DNA of 64,000 nt. Origin: Enterococcus sp. RIT-PI-f (GTDB taxonomy: Bacteria > Bacillota > Bacilli > Lactobacillales > Enterococcaceae). Shown one piece after another: positions 45,626 to 55,801 of the stretch; position 1 is the stretch's first letter; every line of letters starts with the position of its first letter. The notes under the pieces were generated by a model that was not told where the DNA came from, did no database searches, and worked only from the letters and a program-made list of their open reading frames with translations. The DNA is taken from the NCBI RefSeq assembly GCF_001297065.1, contig NZ_LHOX01000018.1:401707-465706 (forward strand). The letters are read 5' to 3'. The position numbers and the translations under genes are program-made.

Positions 45626-46243
45626 ATGTACCAATCTTACATATGGGATTTTGATGGAACACTTTATGACAGCTACCCAATCATGTTGAAAGCTTTTATT
45701 CAGACATTGAAAGAGTATGGATTCGATCCAGATCCAGCGGAGATTTACTATATTTTGAAAGATTCGTCTTCCAAAAAAGTTGCTGAAAAATACAACTTGG
45801 ATTTCCAAGAATTCACTAAAAAATTCAAAGCCAATGAAGCACTAGATGATCGTCTGCCTCTTTCTTTCGATGGGACAAAAGAGACATTAGAGGCTGTCGT
45901 TACTGCTGGTGGCAAGAACTATATTTTGACCCACCGGGATGTCATCTCAACGAAAGAATTGTTAGAAAAAGAGCAGCTGGCGCACTTGATTGTTGAGATC
46001 GTTGGTCCAGAAAACAACTTTCCCCGCAAACCTGATCCAACTTCCTTGCTTTATCTTGTCGAAAAGTATCAACTAGACAAAGATCAGACTGTCATGATCG
46101 GCGATCGCACGATGGATGTTTTTGCAGGGCAAGGTGCAGACGTCAAAACAATTTTTTATGACATAGAAGGCATTTTAAAAGAAGTATCCGCTGACCATAC
46201 CGTCCAATCGATGGCTGAAATACAGCAAATCATTAGGTCTTGA
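45626..46243 (+). CDS. HAD-superfamily phosphatase
   Basis: 205 residues. Motif I DFDGTLYDS (nucleophile Asp 8, acid Asp 10), motif II TH in YILTHRD, motif III Lys in RKPDP and motif IV GDRTMDV. Cap domain is helical, as in phosphoglycolate phosphatase or PpaX-like enzymes. The substrate is not determinable. A terminator stem includes its stop codon. The 220 bases before it hold a possible extended -10 TGGTAAACT only. Confidence 0.9.
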   Translation: MYQSYIWDFDGTLYDSYPIMLKAFIQTLKEYGFDPDPAEIYYILKDSSSKKVAEKYNLDFQEFTKKFKANEALDDRLPLSFDGTKETLEAVVTAGGKNYILTHRDVISTKELLEKEQLAHLIVEIVGPENNFPRKPDPTSLLYLVEKYQLDKDQTVMIGDRTMDVFAGQGADVKTIFYDIEGILKEVSADHTVQSMAEIQQIIRS

Positions 46244-46262
46244 GAAATCAAGGCTTTTTTTC
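46236..46262 (+). terminator. Terminator overlapping the HAD stop codon
   Basis: GTCTTGA (including the stop TGA) pairs with TCAAGGC, then T7. Confidence 0.7.
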
Positions 46263-46307
46263 TGTCATTGATTCCTTTTTGCGTATTTCATCTATGAGGT
46301 GGTGAAA

Positions 46308-46949
46308 ATGGATCAATGGAAAATGTTTAAAGACTACTGGCGGATGATACTTGCGGGTGCTGTTCTGCTGGTTTTGCTGATTATTTGGTTCGCACCTTTC
46401 TCGCAAGACCAAGGAACGAACTGGGATGACATGACGGATGCTGCTGGTCAATCCTCTGAAATGGTAGCGGGAGAGAAAAACCTAGAAGACAGTTCTCAAG
46501 CCGAGAGTAACGAGATTGTGATTGATATCAAAGGACAAGTGCGCCAGCCGGGTATCTATCGATTAAAAACAGGTGCCCGGATGTATGAGTTGATCGAACA
46601 GGCTGGAGGGTTAACAGAAGACGCGTTAGAAACTGCGATAAATTTAGCCCAAGTCTTACAAGACCAGCAAATGGTATTGATCCTGCATAAAGATGAGAGC
46701 CATTTGCTGGAGCTGCCGCAACAAAGCGATGTCGCTCATGACGACACTGCCAATGCATTGATCGACTTAAATCAAGCAGATGCAAGTCAGTTGCAAACTT
46801 TACCAGGCATTGGCGCAAAGAAGGCGGAGGCGATCATCCAATATCGCGAAGAACATGGGTTCTTTAAAACAATCGATGAGATCACTAAAGTCACAGGTAT
46901 CGGCGACAAAACCTTTGACGCTTTAAAAGAATTGATCACTGTAGGTTGA
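46308..46949 (+). CDS. comEA: Competence DNA receptor ComEA
   Basis: 213 residues. Membrane anchor (about 12-32), an SLBB domain (about 65-120; VIDIKGQVRQPGIYRLKTGARMYE in part) and a C-terminal helix-hairpin-helix DNA-binding domain with LPGIGAKKAEAIIQYR and VTGIGDKTF. Binds double-stranded DNA outside the cell for transformation. ATG after GAGGTGG. Head of the comE cluster. Confidence 0.95.
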   Translation: MDQWKMFKDYWRMILAGAVLLVLLIIWFAPFSQDQGTNWDDMTDAAGQSSEMVAGEKNLEDSSQAESNEIVIDIKGQVRQPGIYRLKTGARMYELIEQAGGLTEDALETAINLAQVLQDQQMVLILHKDESHLLELPQQSDVAHDDTANALIDLNQADASQLQTLPGIGAKKAEAIIQYREEHGFFKTIDEITKVTGIGDKTFDALKELITVG

Positions 46950-47052
46950 AACAGCAATGCATCATCTAAATAATAGACCACCAAGAAATGACGGTTGAAA
47001 AAAGCAAAAAAACAATTAGAATAGAAGTAATCGAATATAAAGGAGTAACTAC

Positions 47053-47553
47053 ATGCAGACAAATCGAATTCCCTGGGACCAATATTTTATGGCGCAAGCA
47101 GTCCTATTGTCATTACGCAGTACTTGTTCAAGATTAGAGGTCGGCGCAACCCTTGTGAAAGACCGCCGCATTATTGCTGGTGGCTATAACGGGTCTGTCA
47201 GCGGCGATGTTCATTGTATCGACGAAGGCTGCCATGTTGTAGACAATCACTGTATCCGCACGATCCATGCTGAGATGAATGCATTACTGCAATGTGCCAA
47301 ATTAGGTGTATCTACAGATGGGGCGGAGATTTATGTCACCCATTTTCCTTGTTTGCCTTGCACGAAAGCCATTTTGCAAGCGGGAGTCAAAAGGATCCAT
47401 TACTTGAATGATTACCGTAATGATCCCTATGCGATGGAATTGATTCAACAAGTTGGTGCTACCGTCCACCAAGTTGTGCTCGATCCCATCTATTTTGAAA
47501 AGCTGTCTTTCGGCGTATTGAATGATACGACTGTCCAACACACAGCAGAATGA
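47053..47553 (+). CDS. comEB: ComE operon protein 2, dCMP deaminase family
   Basis: 166 residues with the Zn2+-deaminase motifs [10 protein letters not shown] and PCLPC, plus an extra Cys/His cluster ([13 protein letters not shown]). Likely deoxycytidylate deaminase that provides dUMP; not required for transformation in Bacillus subtilis. comEC begins 31 bases before its end, in another frame. Confidence 0.93.
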   Translation: MQTNRIPWDQYFMAQAVLLSLRSTCSRLEVGATLVKDRRIIAGGYNGSVSGDVHCIDEGCHVVDNHCIRTIHAEMNALLQCAKLGVSTDGAEIYVTHFPCLPCTKAILQAGVKRIHYLNDYRNDPYAMELIQQVGATVHQVVLDPIYFEKLSFGVLNDTTVQHTAE

Positions 47554-49777
47554 TTCTTATCTTTTTCTTGGGGTGATCTTGGCGTTGGGAACGACGGCTT
47601 ATCTAGTACAGTCTGTCTGTCTCGCTTTGCTCACAGTTTATTATTTCATGATGCTTGTCTGGAGAAGACAAGCTTTTTTGTGTGTGGTGGTATTGTGCTG
47701 CTGCGTAGTGATTGCAGCCCGTATATATTGGACACAGACGCCAACAGTTGCTGAAGGCACCTTTAGCGGCTCTCTCAGCGTTCGATCGGATACGATCAAA
47801 ATCAATGGGGATTTGGTCACGTTTGAAGGGAAAATGGCTTTAGGCAAAGTTATGGTGCGGTTGCAAGTCCAAACGGAAGCCGAAAAAGAACAGTGGCAAA
47901 GACGTCAAGATTGGCAGGGCACGATCACTGGCGATGGGCGGCTGGTTCATCCCCAAGGTGCAAGTAATAAGCATGGGTTCGATTACGCTGCCTATTTGAA
48001 AAATCACAACTTTGTGGGTACGATCGAACTGACAGATTGGCAGAAAAGCACAGAAGATCAGTCAGTAGTGCCTCTGAGAAAATGGCGTGCTGCTGCAATC
48101 ACACATGTCCAACGTGTTTTTCCTTCGCGGATCAGTATTTATATCAATGCTTTGCTCTTTGGCTATAAGGATCATGAGTTTCAGGTGTTGCGGGATTTGT
48201 TTAGCGGGAGTGGGTTATTGCATTTCTTTACGATCTCTGGCATGCATGTGGCTTTCTTCTTTCAAAAACTGACCTATATTTTTCGCCGTCTGCATTTTAC
48301 ACCTGAGGAAATGTGCCTGCCGGTATTATGCTGTTTAGGCGGCAGCATTGTGCTGTTTGGCGGCAGTATCAGTGTGATTCGCGCAGTATTGGTCTATATG
48401 TTGAATGCCTTGATGACCGCAAGAGCCAAATCATGGTCAGCGAGTGATCGTTATGGCATTATTTTAACGATTTTATTGATCATTGCGCCTAAATTGTTGC
48501 TGCAGCTATCAGGTCAGTTATGTCTGTTGATGACCTTTTTACTGCTGATGACCAATAGCCTTAGGCCGCGTTTTCATCGTTTCGTCAGTGGCCAGCTGCT
48601 AACCTTGTTGGCAGGACCTATACTCGCATGTCTTTTTTTTGAGATCCCTTTGTTCGGCGGACTGGCAACCGTTTTATTTTATCCATTGATGACAACGGTC
48701 TTGCTGCCCGGTGTTTTCTTGCTTTTTGTGTTGAGTTTGGTCGTTTCGTTGGCGCCTGTGATTGCTATTGCTGAAATATGTTTAGACCTACTGGAAGGTG
48801 CGTTGTTTCATTTACGTCATGGTTCTCTGACGATTGGCGCATTACCAGTATCAGTCGCGCTGCTTTGTACGATTGTAGGTGTGATTTGTTATCAACAAAG
48901 AAAAGTGCTCTGGCTCCTAGTAGTCACGATTTTGCTGCCTATTGGGTATCAGAAATGGCAGGTTGTACCCACGATTTCTTTTGTCGATGTCGGGCAAGGA
49001 GATAGTATCGTGATCCAGGAAAAAAGAAATCGCGGGGTCTATGTCATCGATACTGGTGGCACGTTGGGCTTTGAAAGACAGGCCTGGCAACAGCGTTCCT
49101 ATCAATCCGGGGCTGCGTACTCATTGGTGCCTTTTTTGAAAGGTGAGGGCATCAATGAAATCACCGGTCTGTTTTTGACCCATGGGGATACCGATCATAT
49201 CGGAGATGCGTTATTCCTGATGCAGTCGATCCCTGTTAGGACATTATATTTGGTACCAGGCAGTCAAGAAGATCCGCGGATCGCTGCGTTGTTGAAAGAT
49301 ATGCCTGCGTCTACAGAAGTGATATGGACAGAGATTGGACAAAGAATTGGGAACGAGCAGTCCCTGCATGTGTTGGCACCAGCCTATGGCGTAGGACAAA
49401 ATGAAGACTCTCTCGTCTTGCAAGCACATCTTGGCTCACATTCATTTTTATTCACCGGTGATTTAGATCAAGCAGGTGAACTTGACCTGTTGGCACACTA
49501 TCCAACGTTACAGGTGGACGTGTTGAAATTGGGGCATCATGGCAGTCGGACATCAACAGCAGAGGCTTTTATTGCGCACTTGTCACCCCGCTATGGCATC
49601 GTTTCTTGCGGCCGCAACAATCGATACGGCCATCCCCATCAAGAAGTTCTGGATCGACTGACGGGTTCTGCAGTCCTAAGAACGGATCATCATGGAATGA
49701 TCCAATTTAGCTGGTCAGAAAACAAACAGCAGCTGACCTTGCAGACTTGGCTAGACGAAGCCAATCAGGAATGGTAG
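47522..49777 (+). CDS. comEC: Competence DNA channel ComEC
   Basis: 751 residues. N-terminal helices with an OB-like insert (about 70-150), the ComEC/Rec2 membrane domain ([11 protein letters not shown] near residue 238), and a C-terminal metallo-beta-lactamase domain with [20 protein letters not shown] and LGHHGSRTS, a possible nuclease that degrades the non-entering strand. Complete and open; the whole comE cluster looks functional. The first ATG overlaps comEB by 32 bases; a slightly later start cannot be excluded. Confidence 0.93.
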   Translation: MIRLSNTQQNDSYLFLGVILALGTTAYLVQSVCLALLTVYYFMMLVWRRQAFLCVVVLCCCVVIAARIYWTQTPTVAEGTFSGSLSVRSDTIKINGDLVTFEGKMALGKVMVRLQVQTEAEKEQWQRRQDWQGTITGDGRLVHPQGASNKHGFDYAAYLKNHNFVGTIELTDWQKSTEDQSVVPLRKWRAAAITHVQRVFPSRISIYINALLFGYKDHEFQVLRDLFSGSGLLHFFTISGMHVAFFFQKLTYIFRRLHFTPEEMCLPVLCCLGGSIVLFGGSISVIRAVLVYMLNALMTARAKSWSASDRYGIILTILLIIAPKLLLQLSGQLCLLMTFLLLMTNSLRPRFHRFVSGQLLTLLAGPILACLFFEIPLFGGLATVLFYPLMTTVLLPGVFLLFVLSLVVSLAPVIAIAEICLDLLEGALFHLRHGSLTIGALPVSVALLCTIVGVICYQQRKVLWLLVVTILLPIGYQKWQVVPTISFVDVGQGDSIVIQEKRNRGVYVIDTGGTLGFERQAWQQRSYQSGAAYSLVPFLKGEGINEITGLFLTHGDTDHIGDALFLMQSIPVRTLYLVPGSQEDPRIAALLKDMPASTEVIWTEIGQRIGNEQSLHVLAPAYGVGQNEDSLVLQAHLGSHSFLFTGDLDQAGELDLLAHYPTLQVDVLKLGHHGSRTSTAEAFIAHLSPRYGIVSCGRNNRYGHPHQEVLDRLTGSAVLRTDHHGMIQFSWSENKQQLTLQTWLDEANQEW

Positions 49778-49802
49778 GATAGTGATGAAAGTGGGGATCG
49801 CA

Positions 49803-50828
49803 ATGGATTTACAAAAAGCACTGCAAACGATTCGTACCGATACATTGAAACCCATTTACTTGGTGGTCGGCAGCGAAACTTTTTTACAAGATCAAGTCCG
49901 AGAGGCTTTTTTGACCCGTTTTTCTGTTTCAAAAGATGATTTGAATTTTGCCACATTTGATTTGGAGAAAGATGCCGTTGATTTGGTGATCCAAGAAGCA
50001 CAATCCTTGCCCTTTTTTGGGGATCAACGCTTGATTTTTGTTGATCGGCCCTTCTTTTTGACCGCAGAAAAGAAGAGCAATGGACCAGAACATGACTTAG
50101 AGGACTTTGTCAACTATATCCAATCACCTGAGCCAACATCCGTCATGGTCTTGTTCCTTCTAGCAGATAAGATGGATGAGCGGAAGAAAATCACGAAACA
50201 ATTGAAAAAAGCAGCAGTGGTCATCGACACTGCAGCGATGAAAGAACAGGATGTCCGTAATTATTTGCAGCAAACCATGACCAATGATGGCATCGAAATG
50301 ACCAGAGAAGCTTTTGACTTGTTTTTGCGCTTAACGGATCTGCAATTGACTAAAGCAATGCAGGAATTGCAAAAATTGCGTTTATATGCCGGTGATGGCC
50401 GTAAAATCACAAAAGAGATCGTCCAAGAATTGATTCCGAAAACGTTGGAACATAATGTCTTCGAATTGACCAGTGATGTATTGAAGGGCAATGTTTCTGA
50501 GGCGCTGCGTTTATACGATGATCTACTGTTACAAGGAGAAGAAACCATCAAAATCAATGCGATTTTGATCAGTCAAGTTCGGCTATTGCTGCAAACATCG
50601 ATTTTGATGAAGGTGGGGTACCAACAAGCCAATATTGCTCAAACCCTTGGGATCCATCCTTATCGGGTCAAATTGGCCATGCAGCAGACAAGGGGCCTTG
50701 CTGCTGAAGATTTGGCTAGATTGTATGATGAGTTGATCGAAAATGATTATCAAGTCAAAAGCGGTCAAATGGACAAGACACTTTTGTTTCAATTGTTTGT
50801 CTTGCGCCATGGAAAAAGCAGAAAATAA
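49803..50828 (+). CDS. holA: DNA polymerase III delta subunit
   Basis: 341 residues of the clamp-loader delta subunit, which opens the beta clamp. Typical start (LKPIYLVVGSETFLQDQ) and the C-terminal collar helices (VKSGQMDKTLLFQLFVLRHG). The ATG at 49803 is chosen because it starts the conserved N-terminus; ATGs at 49782 and 49785 are possible. Follows comEC, the order common in Bacilli, and is convergent with rpsT. Confidence 0.93.
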   Translation: MDLQKALQTIRTDTLKPIYLVVGSETFLQDQVREAFLTRFSVSKDDLNFATFDLEKDAVDLVIQEAQSLPFFGDQRLIFVDRPFFLTAEKKSNGPEHDLEDFVNYIQSPEPTSVMVLFLLADKMDERKKITKQLKKAAVVIDTAAMKEQDVRNYLQQTMTNDGIEMTREAFDLFLRLTDLQLTKAMQELQKLRLYAGDGRKITKEIVQELIPKTLEHNVFELTSDVLKGNVSEALRLYDDLLLQGEETIKINAILISQVRLLLQTSILMKVGYQQANIAQTLGIHPYRVKLAMQQTRGLAAEDLARLYDELIENDYQVKSGQMDKTLLFQLFVLRHGKSRK

Positions 50829-50829
50829 A

Positions 50830-50868
50830 AAGAAAGGTGAAGCAATCAACGATTGCTTCACCTTTCTT
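50830..50868. terminator. Bidirectional terminator between holA and rpsT
   Basis: Perfect 18-bp stem AAGAAAGGTGAAGCAATC / GATTGCTTCACCTTTCTT with a 3-base loop. Confidence 0.92.
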
Positions 50869-50875
50869 AATTTGC

Positions 50876-51130
50876 TTATTTGGCAATTTTTTTACTTAAA
50901 CGAGATTTGTCGCGACTAGCTTTGTTCTTATGGATCAATCCTTTAGTCTCAGCCATATCGATTGCTTTAACAGCATCTTTATATAACGCATCTACGTTAT
51001 CAGCACCAGCTTCAACAGCTTGATCAAATTTTTTGATCGCTGTACGCATTGTGCTTACTTGAGATGAATTCTTCGCATTAGCCGCTTCGCTTGTACGCGC
51101 GCGTTTGATTGCAGATTCAATGTTTGGCAT
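50876..51130 (-). CDS. rpsT: 30S ribosomal protein S20
   Basis: 84 residues, basic, all-helical; starts [15 protein letters not shown] and ends SRLSKKIAK. The ATG at 51130 follows GGAGGTG. Own promoter upstream: TTGCAA (51222-51217), 17 bases, TATAAT (51199-51194) on the minus strand. Confidence 0.97.
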   Translation of the reverse strand: MPNIESAIKRARTSEAANAKNSSQVSTMRTAIKKFDQAVEAGADNVDALYKDAVKAIDMAETKGLIHKNKASRDKSRLSKKIAK

Positions 51131-51193
51131 GTATTTCACCTCCGAAAAAAAAGTTCAATTACGTTTGAAAAAACGTATAAATCAACACTAGTC

Positions 51194-51222
51194 ATTATAC
51201 CTAATGCGCTTGCCGATTGCAA
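51194..51222 (-). promoter_or_regulatory. rpsT promoter
   Basis: Minus strand TTGCAA, 17-base spacer, TATAAT. Confidence 0.7.
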
Positions 51223-51309
51223 TAAAAGTTGTAAAGAAATTTTACTTAACACGAAAAAAGAGCAAATTAAATGGCTAATTCATTTGAATATCTGTCGTAA
51301 AATGTATCT

Positions 51310-51372
51310 TTACACATTTTTTATTGAATAGTTACAAAAAGTTTACACAACGGTGATTTTCTATGCTATGAT
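51310..51372 (+). promoter_or_regulatory. pit promoter with Pho-box-like direct repeats
   Basis: TTACA-type hexamers recur with an exact 11-base period: TTACA at 51310, TTATT at 51321, TTACA at 51332, TTACA at 51343. This spacing is that of PhoP-binding repeats in Gram-positive bacteria. The last one overlaps a -35 (TTTACA 51342-51347) with TATGAT (51367-51372) as -10, 19 bases away. Confidence 0.6.
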
Positions 51373-51403
51373 AACTTCGGAATTTTCAAATGGAGGGTTT
51401 AAT

Positions 51404-52423
51404 GTGAGTATCGCTTTATTTATAACGATTGTATTGTCATTGGGTGTCATTTTCGTCAATGGTTGGACAGATGCACCAAATGCGATCGCGACAGCTGTTT
51501 CTACTAGAGTTTTACGCCCAAATGTTGCGATTAGCATGGCTGTGGTCATGAACTTTTTAGGTGTCTTGGTGATGACGTATTTCAATGCCCAAGTGGCTGA
51601 AACAATCAGTAATATCGTAACATTCGATTCTGGGGGCAGTTTCCGAGTGTCACAAATAGCTTTGGCAGCAGCGCTCTTCTCGATCGTTGTCTGGACAGTG
51701 GCTGCTTGGTATTTTGGCATCCCTACAAGCGAATCACATGCCTTGATCGCTGGTCTGACAGGCGCTGCAATGGCTCTTGGTGGGTTACATGCTGTCAATG
51801 GCAATGAATGGATCAAAGTATTGATCGGTTTAGTTGTTTCAACGTTAATGGGGTTTATCGGCGGGTTTCTGATATCGAAGCTGATCGTATGGCTTTTTCG
51901 AGACACACCGAGGCGTAAAGCCAATCAAATCTTTACAGTGGGGCAAGCGGTCGCAGCTGGTGCCAATGCTTTTTTGCATGGTGCGCAAGACGGGCAGAAG
52001 TTTATGGGTGTCTTCATGTTAGGCCTATACTATAACGATATCGTCGAAAAAAGTGGCAGCGGTTTTGCAATCCCCTTATGGGTCATGGTACTGTGTTCGT
52101 TGACAATGGGTGTGGGAACATCCGTCGGCGGGATGAAAATTATTAAATCCGTTGGGATGGATATGGTCAAGTTGGAGAAATATCAAGGATTTGCAGCGGA
52201 CGTAACTGCAGCAATCTGCTTGTTCCTATCTTCTGTGTTTGGGATCCCCGTTTCAACGACCCATACCAAAACAACCGCGATCATGGGTGTTGGGGCTTCT
52301 AGACGCTTTTCAAGTGTCGATTGGCGGATCGTGAAGGAAATGATCTACGCTTGGATCTTGACATTCCCGGGTTGCGGACTCATTGCATATCTGATGGTAA
52401 AAGTTTTATTGTTTATTTTGTGA
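51404..52423 (+). CDS. pit: Low-affinity inorganic phosphate transporter, PiT family
   Basis: 339 residues with about ten membrane helices. Duplicated PiT motifs: NGWTDAPNAIATAVSTR near the N-terminus and FLHGAQDGQKFMGV in the second half; GVGTSVGGMKIIKSVG is also typical. Takes up phosphate (or metal-phosphate) with H+ or Na+. The start is the GTG at 51404 after GGAGGG; an earlier ATG would begin in the promoter. Operon with the DUF47 gene. Confidence 0.93.
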   Translation: MSIALFITIVLSLGVIFVNGWTDAPNAIATAVSTRVLRPNVAISMAVVMNFLGVLVMTYFNAQVAETISNIVTFDSGGSFRVSQIALAAALFSIVVWTVAAWYFGIPTSESHALIAGLTGAAMALGGLHAVNGNEWIKVLIGLVVSTLMGFIGGFLISKLIVWLFRDTPRRKANQIFTVGQAVAAGANAFLHGAQDGQKFMGVFMLGLYYNDIVEKSGSGFAIPLWVMVLCSLTMGVGTSVGGMKIIKSVGMDMVKLEKYQGFAADVTAAICLFLSSVFGIPVSTTHTKTTAIMGVGASRRFSSVDWRIVKEMIYAWILTFPGCGLIAYLMVKVLLFIL

Positions 52424-52436
52424 GGGAGAGAAAGTA

Positions 52437-53060
52437 ATGGCACGTAAAAAAAGTTTTGATTATTTTGCAGCGATGGAACAATTGGCAACCAATGGCCATT
52501 TAGCGGCACAACGTTTTTCTGTTCTGATCCATGAATACTCAGAAACAGCGTTAACTGAAGCAGCAGCGGAGATCCATGCATTAGAAAAAGAAGGGGACAA
52601 AGTGATCGCAGCGTTGACCAATGAATTGTACGATTCATTTATCACGCCGATCGATCGGGAAGATATTTTGATTATCTCAGAGCGTTTAGATGACATTTTA
52701 GATGGCATTATGGGGTTGACTTATTTGTTCGAAAATTTGGTCATTCAGTCTTTGCGCCCAGAAACTGCACGTTTTGCTGACATGATCACCCAAGCGACCC
52801 AAGGGGTTGAAACGGCATTAAAAGAATTTCCTAAGTTTAAAAATTCTAAAACATTGCGCAAGATGATCACAGATGTCAATGCCATCGAGTCAGAAGCGGA
52901 CCTGTTATACTCACAAATGAAAAAGGCCTTGTTCACTGATGAAACAGATGTGTTGGAGATCATTAAATGGAAAGATATCTATGATCGCTTTGAATCAATC
53001 ATCAATGACACTGAAAGTGCTGTGGATATTATTGATGGCATGGTCATCAAGAACACGTAA
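52437..53060 (+). CDS. DUF47 (PhoU-like) Pit accessory protein
   Basis: 207 residues, all-helical, with the PhoU-like repeats (EIHALEKEGDKV, DREDILIISERLDDILD). DUF47 proteins are standard partners of PiT transporters and regulate or stabilise phosphate uptake. Starts 13 bases after pit with GGGAGAGAAAG upstream and ends at a terminator. Confidence 0.92.
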   Translation: MARKKSFDYFAAMEQLATNGHLAAQRFSVLIHEYSETALTEAAAEIHALEKEGDKVIAALTNELYDSFITPIDREDILIISERLDDILDGIMGLTYLFENLVIQSLRPETARFADMITQATQGVETALKEFPKFKNSKTLRKMITDVNAIESEADLLYSQMKKALFTDETDVLEIIKWKDIYDRFESIINDTESAVDIIDGMVIKNT

Positions 53061-53062
53061 AA

Positions 53063-53100
53063 AAAAGCTTCCAAGAAAATTTTCTTGGAAGTTTTTTTTA
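53063..53100. terminator. Bidirectional terminator
   Basis: CTTCCAAGAAAA / TTTTCTTGGAAG perfect stem with A and T runs; serves the pit operon and uppP. Confidence 0.9.
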
Positions 53101-53931
53101 TAGCTGTGTCAGCCAATAACCGATCAAAATCACACCAAGAACGATGCGATACCAGCCGAATACAGTAAAGTCATTGCGTTTGATATAATTCATCAAGAAA
53201 CGTATCGCGATCACAGAAACGATGAATGAAACGATCGTCCCTGTCAGCAGGATCACAGTTCCTTGTAAGTCAAAGGCGTTGCCGTCTTTTAGGAATTTGA
53301 AGATTTTCAAGGCGCTTGCGCCGAACATCGTAGGGATCCCTAAGAAGAAAGAGAATTCCGCAGCGACGAATCTAGAAGCGCCGATCAAGATCCCGCCGAG
53401 AATGGTCGCGCCAGAACGAGAAGTACCAGGAATGAGTGCCAGTACTTGGAACATACCCACGATCAGGGCAGCTTTGTAAGTAAATTGATTCAAATCCGTA
53501 CATTTAGGGGTTTGATTTTTGTTTCTTTTTTCAACCACGATAAAGCCAATACCATAAATGATCAAAACGATCGACACTGATAAAAAGTTATAGAAATGTG
53601 CATCGAGCCAATCATCCAGTGGTAATCCGATAATCACAGATGGCAAGACTGCTACAACTACTTTGAACCATAATGTCCAAGTATTCCTTTTCTCGAGCGC
53701 ATTCTTTTGGGGCGAGAAGGGATTCAGTTTATGAAAATATAAGTAAACGACGGCTAAGATCGCGCCTAACTGAATCACGACATTGAACATGGTCATGAAT
53801 TCCGGTGTGACGTCCAACCCGATGAATTCATCCGCTAAGATCAAATGCCCGGTACTGCTAATAGGGAGCCATTCAGTGATTCCTTCGATAATACCAAAGA
53901 GAATTGCTTTTATGAAATTAGTAAAAAACAT
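53098..53931 (-). CDS. uppP: Undecaprenyl-diphosphatase (BacA)
   Basis: 277 residues with eight membrane helices. Signature motifs [14 protein letters not shown] (N-terminal) and [10 protein letters not shown] form the active site. Recycles the undecaprenyl carrier lipid for wall synthesis and gives basal bacitracin tolerance. Start ATG at 53931 after AAGGAAGGA. Confidence 0.96.
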   Translation of the reverse strand: MFFTNFIKAILFGIIEGITEWLPISSTGHLILADEFIGLDVTPEFMTMFNVVIQLGAILAVVYLYFHKLNPFSPQKNALEKRNTWTLWFKVVVAVLPSVIIGLPLDDWLDAHFYNFLSVSIVLIIYGIGFIVVEKRNKNQTPKCTDLNQFTYKAALIVGMFQVLALIPGTSRSGATILGGILIGASRFVAAEFSFFLGIPTMFGASALKIFKFLKDGNAFDLQGTVILLTGTIVSFIVSVIAIRFLMNYIKRNDFTVFGWYRIVLGVILIGYWLTQL

Positions 53932-54005
53932 TGAGTCCTTCCTTTCTTAAACAAAATACAATTATCAGTATACCGTTTCTCTAGCAGAATACCAATCTTT
54001 TTCCA

Positions 54006-54041
54006 AAAAAAGAGCGCAGTTTTCAACAAAGAAAACTGCGC
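54006..54041 (-). terminator. Terminator of the histidine phosphatase gene
   Basis: Minus strand GCGCAGTTTTC / GAAAACTGCGC followed by TCTTTTTTT. Confidence 0.88.
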
Positions 54042-54060
54042 ATAAAACGTGGCGATTGTC

Positions 54061-54765
54061 TTAAGATAATAATTCTTGTGAAAGACGAACGCCTTTCTTG
54101 ATGTAGTCAGTTGAGCCTACTTCTGCAATCGAAAATGTCCCATTTTCATAGACCAGCCGGGTCACGGAACCGTTATCGATATCCATCCGTACATTGTTTT
54201 CGTTGTTGATCAAGTGAAGCAAGAAAGCAATCGTTAAGCCGTGGGACACAACTAATGCATTCCCGCCGCCTTTTTTCTCGACCCGATAGGCAATATCTTC
54301 AAAACCGTTTTTGACCCGTTCTGTCAGCACATCGAAGGTTTCAGCCCAATTCGCTGTATCTGCGTGATGGATCGCGTTGGCAATCGCTTCGAAGGTGACA
54401 TGATTGGCGATCATATCATCATAGTCAGGGAAATCCAAGATCCTAGGCAAGACGCCCCACATTTCAGCATCATAACCGCCTTCCAAAGACCCGAAACTCC
54501 ATTCGCGAATCCGTTTATCGATATGATAAGGAATCTCTGGTCCTCGTACATGTTCTCCTAAAATCAAACGCATCGTTTCGATCGCCCGGCCGCTGTCGCT
54601 GGACACTGCTTCCGTAAACGCAACATCCCGCAGGCCCAGACCCAAATAATGAATGCCTTGTTCACCAGTTCGGGTCAAAGGGGTATCACACCATCCTTGG
54701 ACTCTCTGCAGCGTATTGAACATTGTTTTGCCATGTCGTACGACATAAAGCTCTGTTTTGGTCAT
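54061..54765 (-). CDS. Histidine phosphatase family protein (GpmB-like)
   Basis: 234 residues. RHGKT at the N-terminus gives the phospho-His and VSHG in the C-terminal half the second His. Sequence differs from glycolytic dPGM; it is of the broad-specificity phosphatase type. Several ATGs follow GGAGG closely; the one at 54765 has the best 8-base spacing. 28 bases after the MBL hydrolase gene, so the two are likely co-transcribed. Confidence 0.88.
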   Translation of the reverse strand: MTKTELYVVRHGKTMFNTLQRVQGWCDTPLTRTGEQGIHYLGLGLRDVAFTEAVSSDSGRAIETMRLILGEHVRGPEIPYHIDKRIREWSFGSLEGGYDAEMWGVLPRILDFPDYDDMIANHVTFEAIANAIHHADTANWAETFDVLTERVKNGFEDIAYRVEKKGGGNALVVSHGLTIAFLLHLINNENNVRMDIDNGSVTRLVYENGTFSIAEVGSTDYIKKGVRLSQELLS

Positions 54766-54793
54766 TGCCATTTCCTCCATTCACTATCGTCTT

Positions 54794-55414
54794 TTATTGA
54801 TTGAAAAACGGATTGGTCCTTTTTTCGATTTCGATTGTTGTTGGTTCGCCATGGCCAGGGTATACAGCCATTTGATTCGGCAAAACAAATAATTGACTCT
54901 GAATGCTTTCAAGCAATTGTTCTAAGTTGCCAGTGGGTAAATCGGTTCGGCCAATGCTGCCTTTGAAGAGGGCGTCACCAGCAACGACAAAAGAATCAAA
55001 AATAAAACTGACACTGCCGATGGAATGGCCAGGTGTTGGGACGACATGGAACGACAGCCCACCGATACGGTAATCTTTCATTTCCAAAAGTTCTTCTGCA
55101 GGTCTGGCTGTGATGGCGCCAAGATCTGGATGACGGCCAGATAAATTTTTCTGAGGATCACTCAACCAATCTTGTTCCAGCGGACTGACGTAAACTGGAA
55201 TATCATAATACGCTCGTAGTTGATCGACTGCCCCAATATGATCATAGTGGGTATGCGTCAGCAAAATGGCTTGCGGTACAGCCCCTGTTTTGTCGATCTC
55301 AGTGATCAGTCTTGCAGCTTCAGCACCTGGATCAATGATCAAAAGCGTATCTTCATGCCAGATGAGGTAACAATTCTCTTGTACAGGGCCTGTGACTAAA
55401 CCGATGATTTTCAT
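54794..55414 (-). CDS. MBL-fold hydrolase (glyoxalase II-like)
   Basis: 206 residues with the metallo-beta-lactamase metal motif THTHYDHIG, a His in TPGHSIGSV, an Asp in VVAGDALF and a His in YPGHGEPT. It resembles YqgX-type hydroxyacyl-thiol hydrolases and lacks the C-terminal glyoxalase II domain. The ATG at 55414 follows AGGAGG; the frame stays open far upstream by chance. A minus-strand TATACT near 55461-55456 may be its -10. Confidence 0.9.
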   Translation of the reverse strand: MKIIGLVTGPVQENCYLIWHEDTLLIIDPGAEAARLITEIDKTGAVPQAILLTHTHYDHIGAVDQLRAYYDIPVYVSPLEQDWLSDPQKNLSGRHPDLGAITARPAEELLEMKDYRIGGLSFHVVPTPGHSIGSVSFIFDSFVVAGDALFKGSIGRTDLPTGNLEQLLESIQSQLFVLPNQMAVYPGHGEPTTIEIEKRTNPFFNQ

Positions 55415-55701
55415 ATAGAACCTCCTCATATCGAATAAAAAAATAGTTCCACCTTTAGTATAGCTCAAAGTAGTCTGCGAAACAAAGAAAGGTTTTTGTG
55501 CACCTCCACTGGCATACCGATAGGGAAAAAAGCCATCCTTTTTTCGTGCAGCGCATTTAGAAGAAAAATGAGCTTTAGAAAAGAAAATAAAGATTCTGTG
55601 AAAAAAAACGACCTTAAACCATAATTCAGTGAGAATCATCCTCGGAAATAAAGTGGGATTCCGAAAATTTCTCTTAGAAAACCCTTTAGAAAAAAGCCGC
55701 C

Positions 55702-55710
55702 TGTTATACT
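55702..55710 (+). promoter_or_regulatory. Extended -10 promoter of the lipoprotein gene
   Basis: TGT TATACT (TATACT 55705-55710). The rest of the 386-base gap from 55415 shows only repeated TTTAGAAAA-like words and no gene. Confidence 0.45.
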
Positions 55711-55801
55711 GTAAGTGGTTTCTGATAGAAAAGGATCTTTGATCGTTCAGACATATCTATACGGTGCGTGTGAATCTATTTGATGAAAGAAGGTGGCTTC
55801 G

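Noticed and set aside
55557..55690. Repeated TTTAGAAAA-like words before the lipoprotein gene
   Set aside because: Irregular spacing and AT-rich context; no convincing array or operator.
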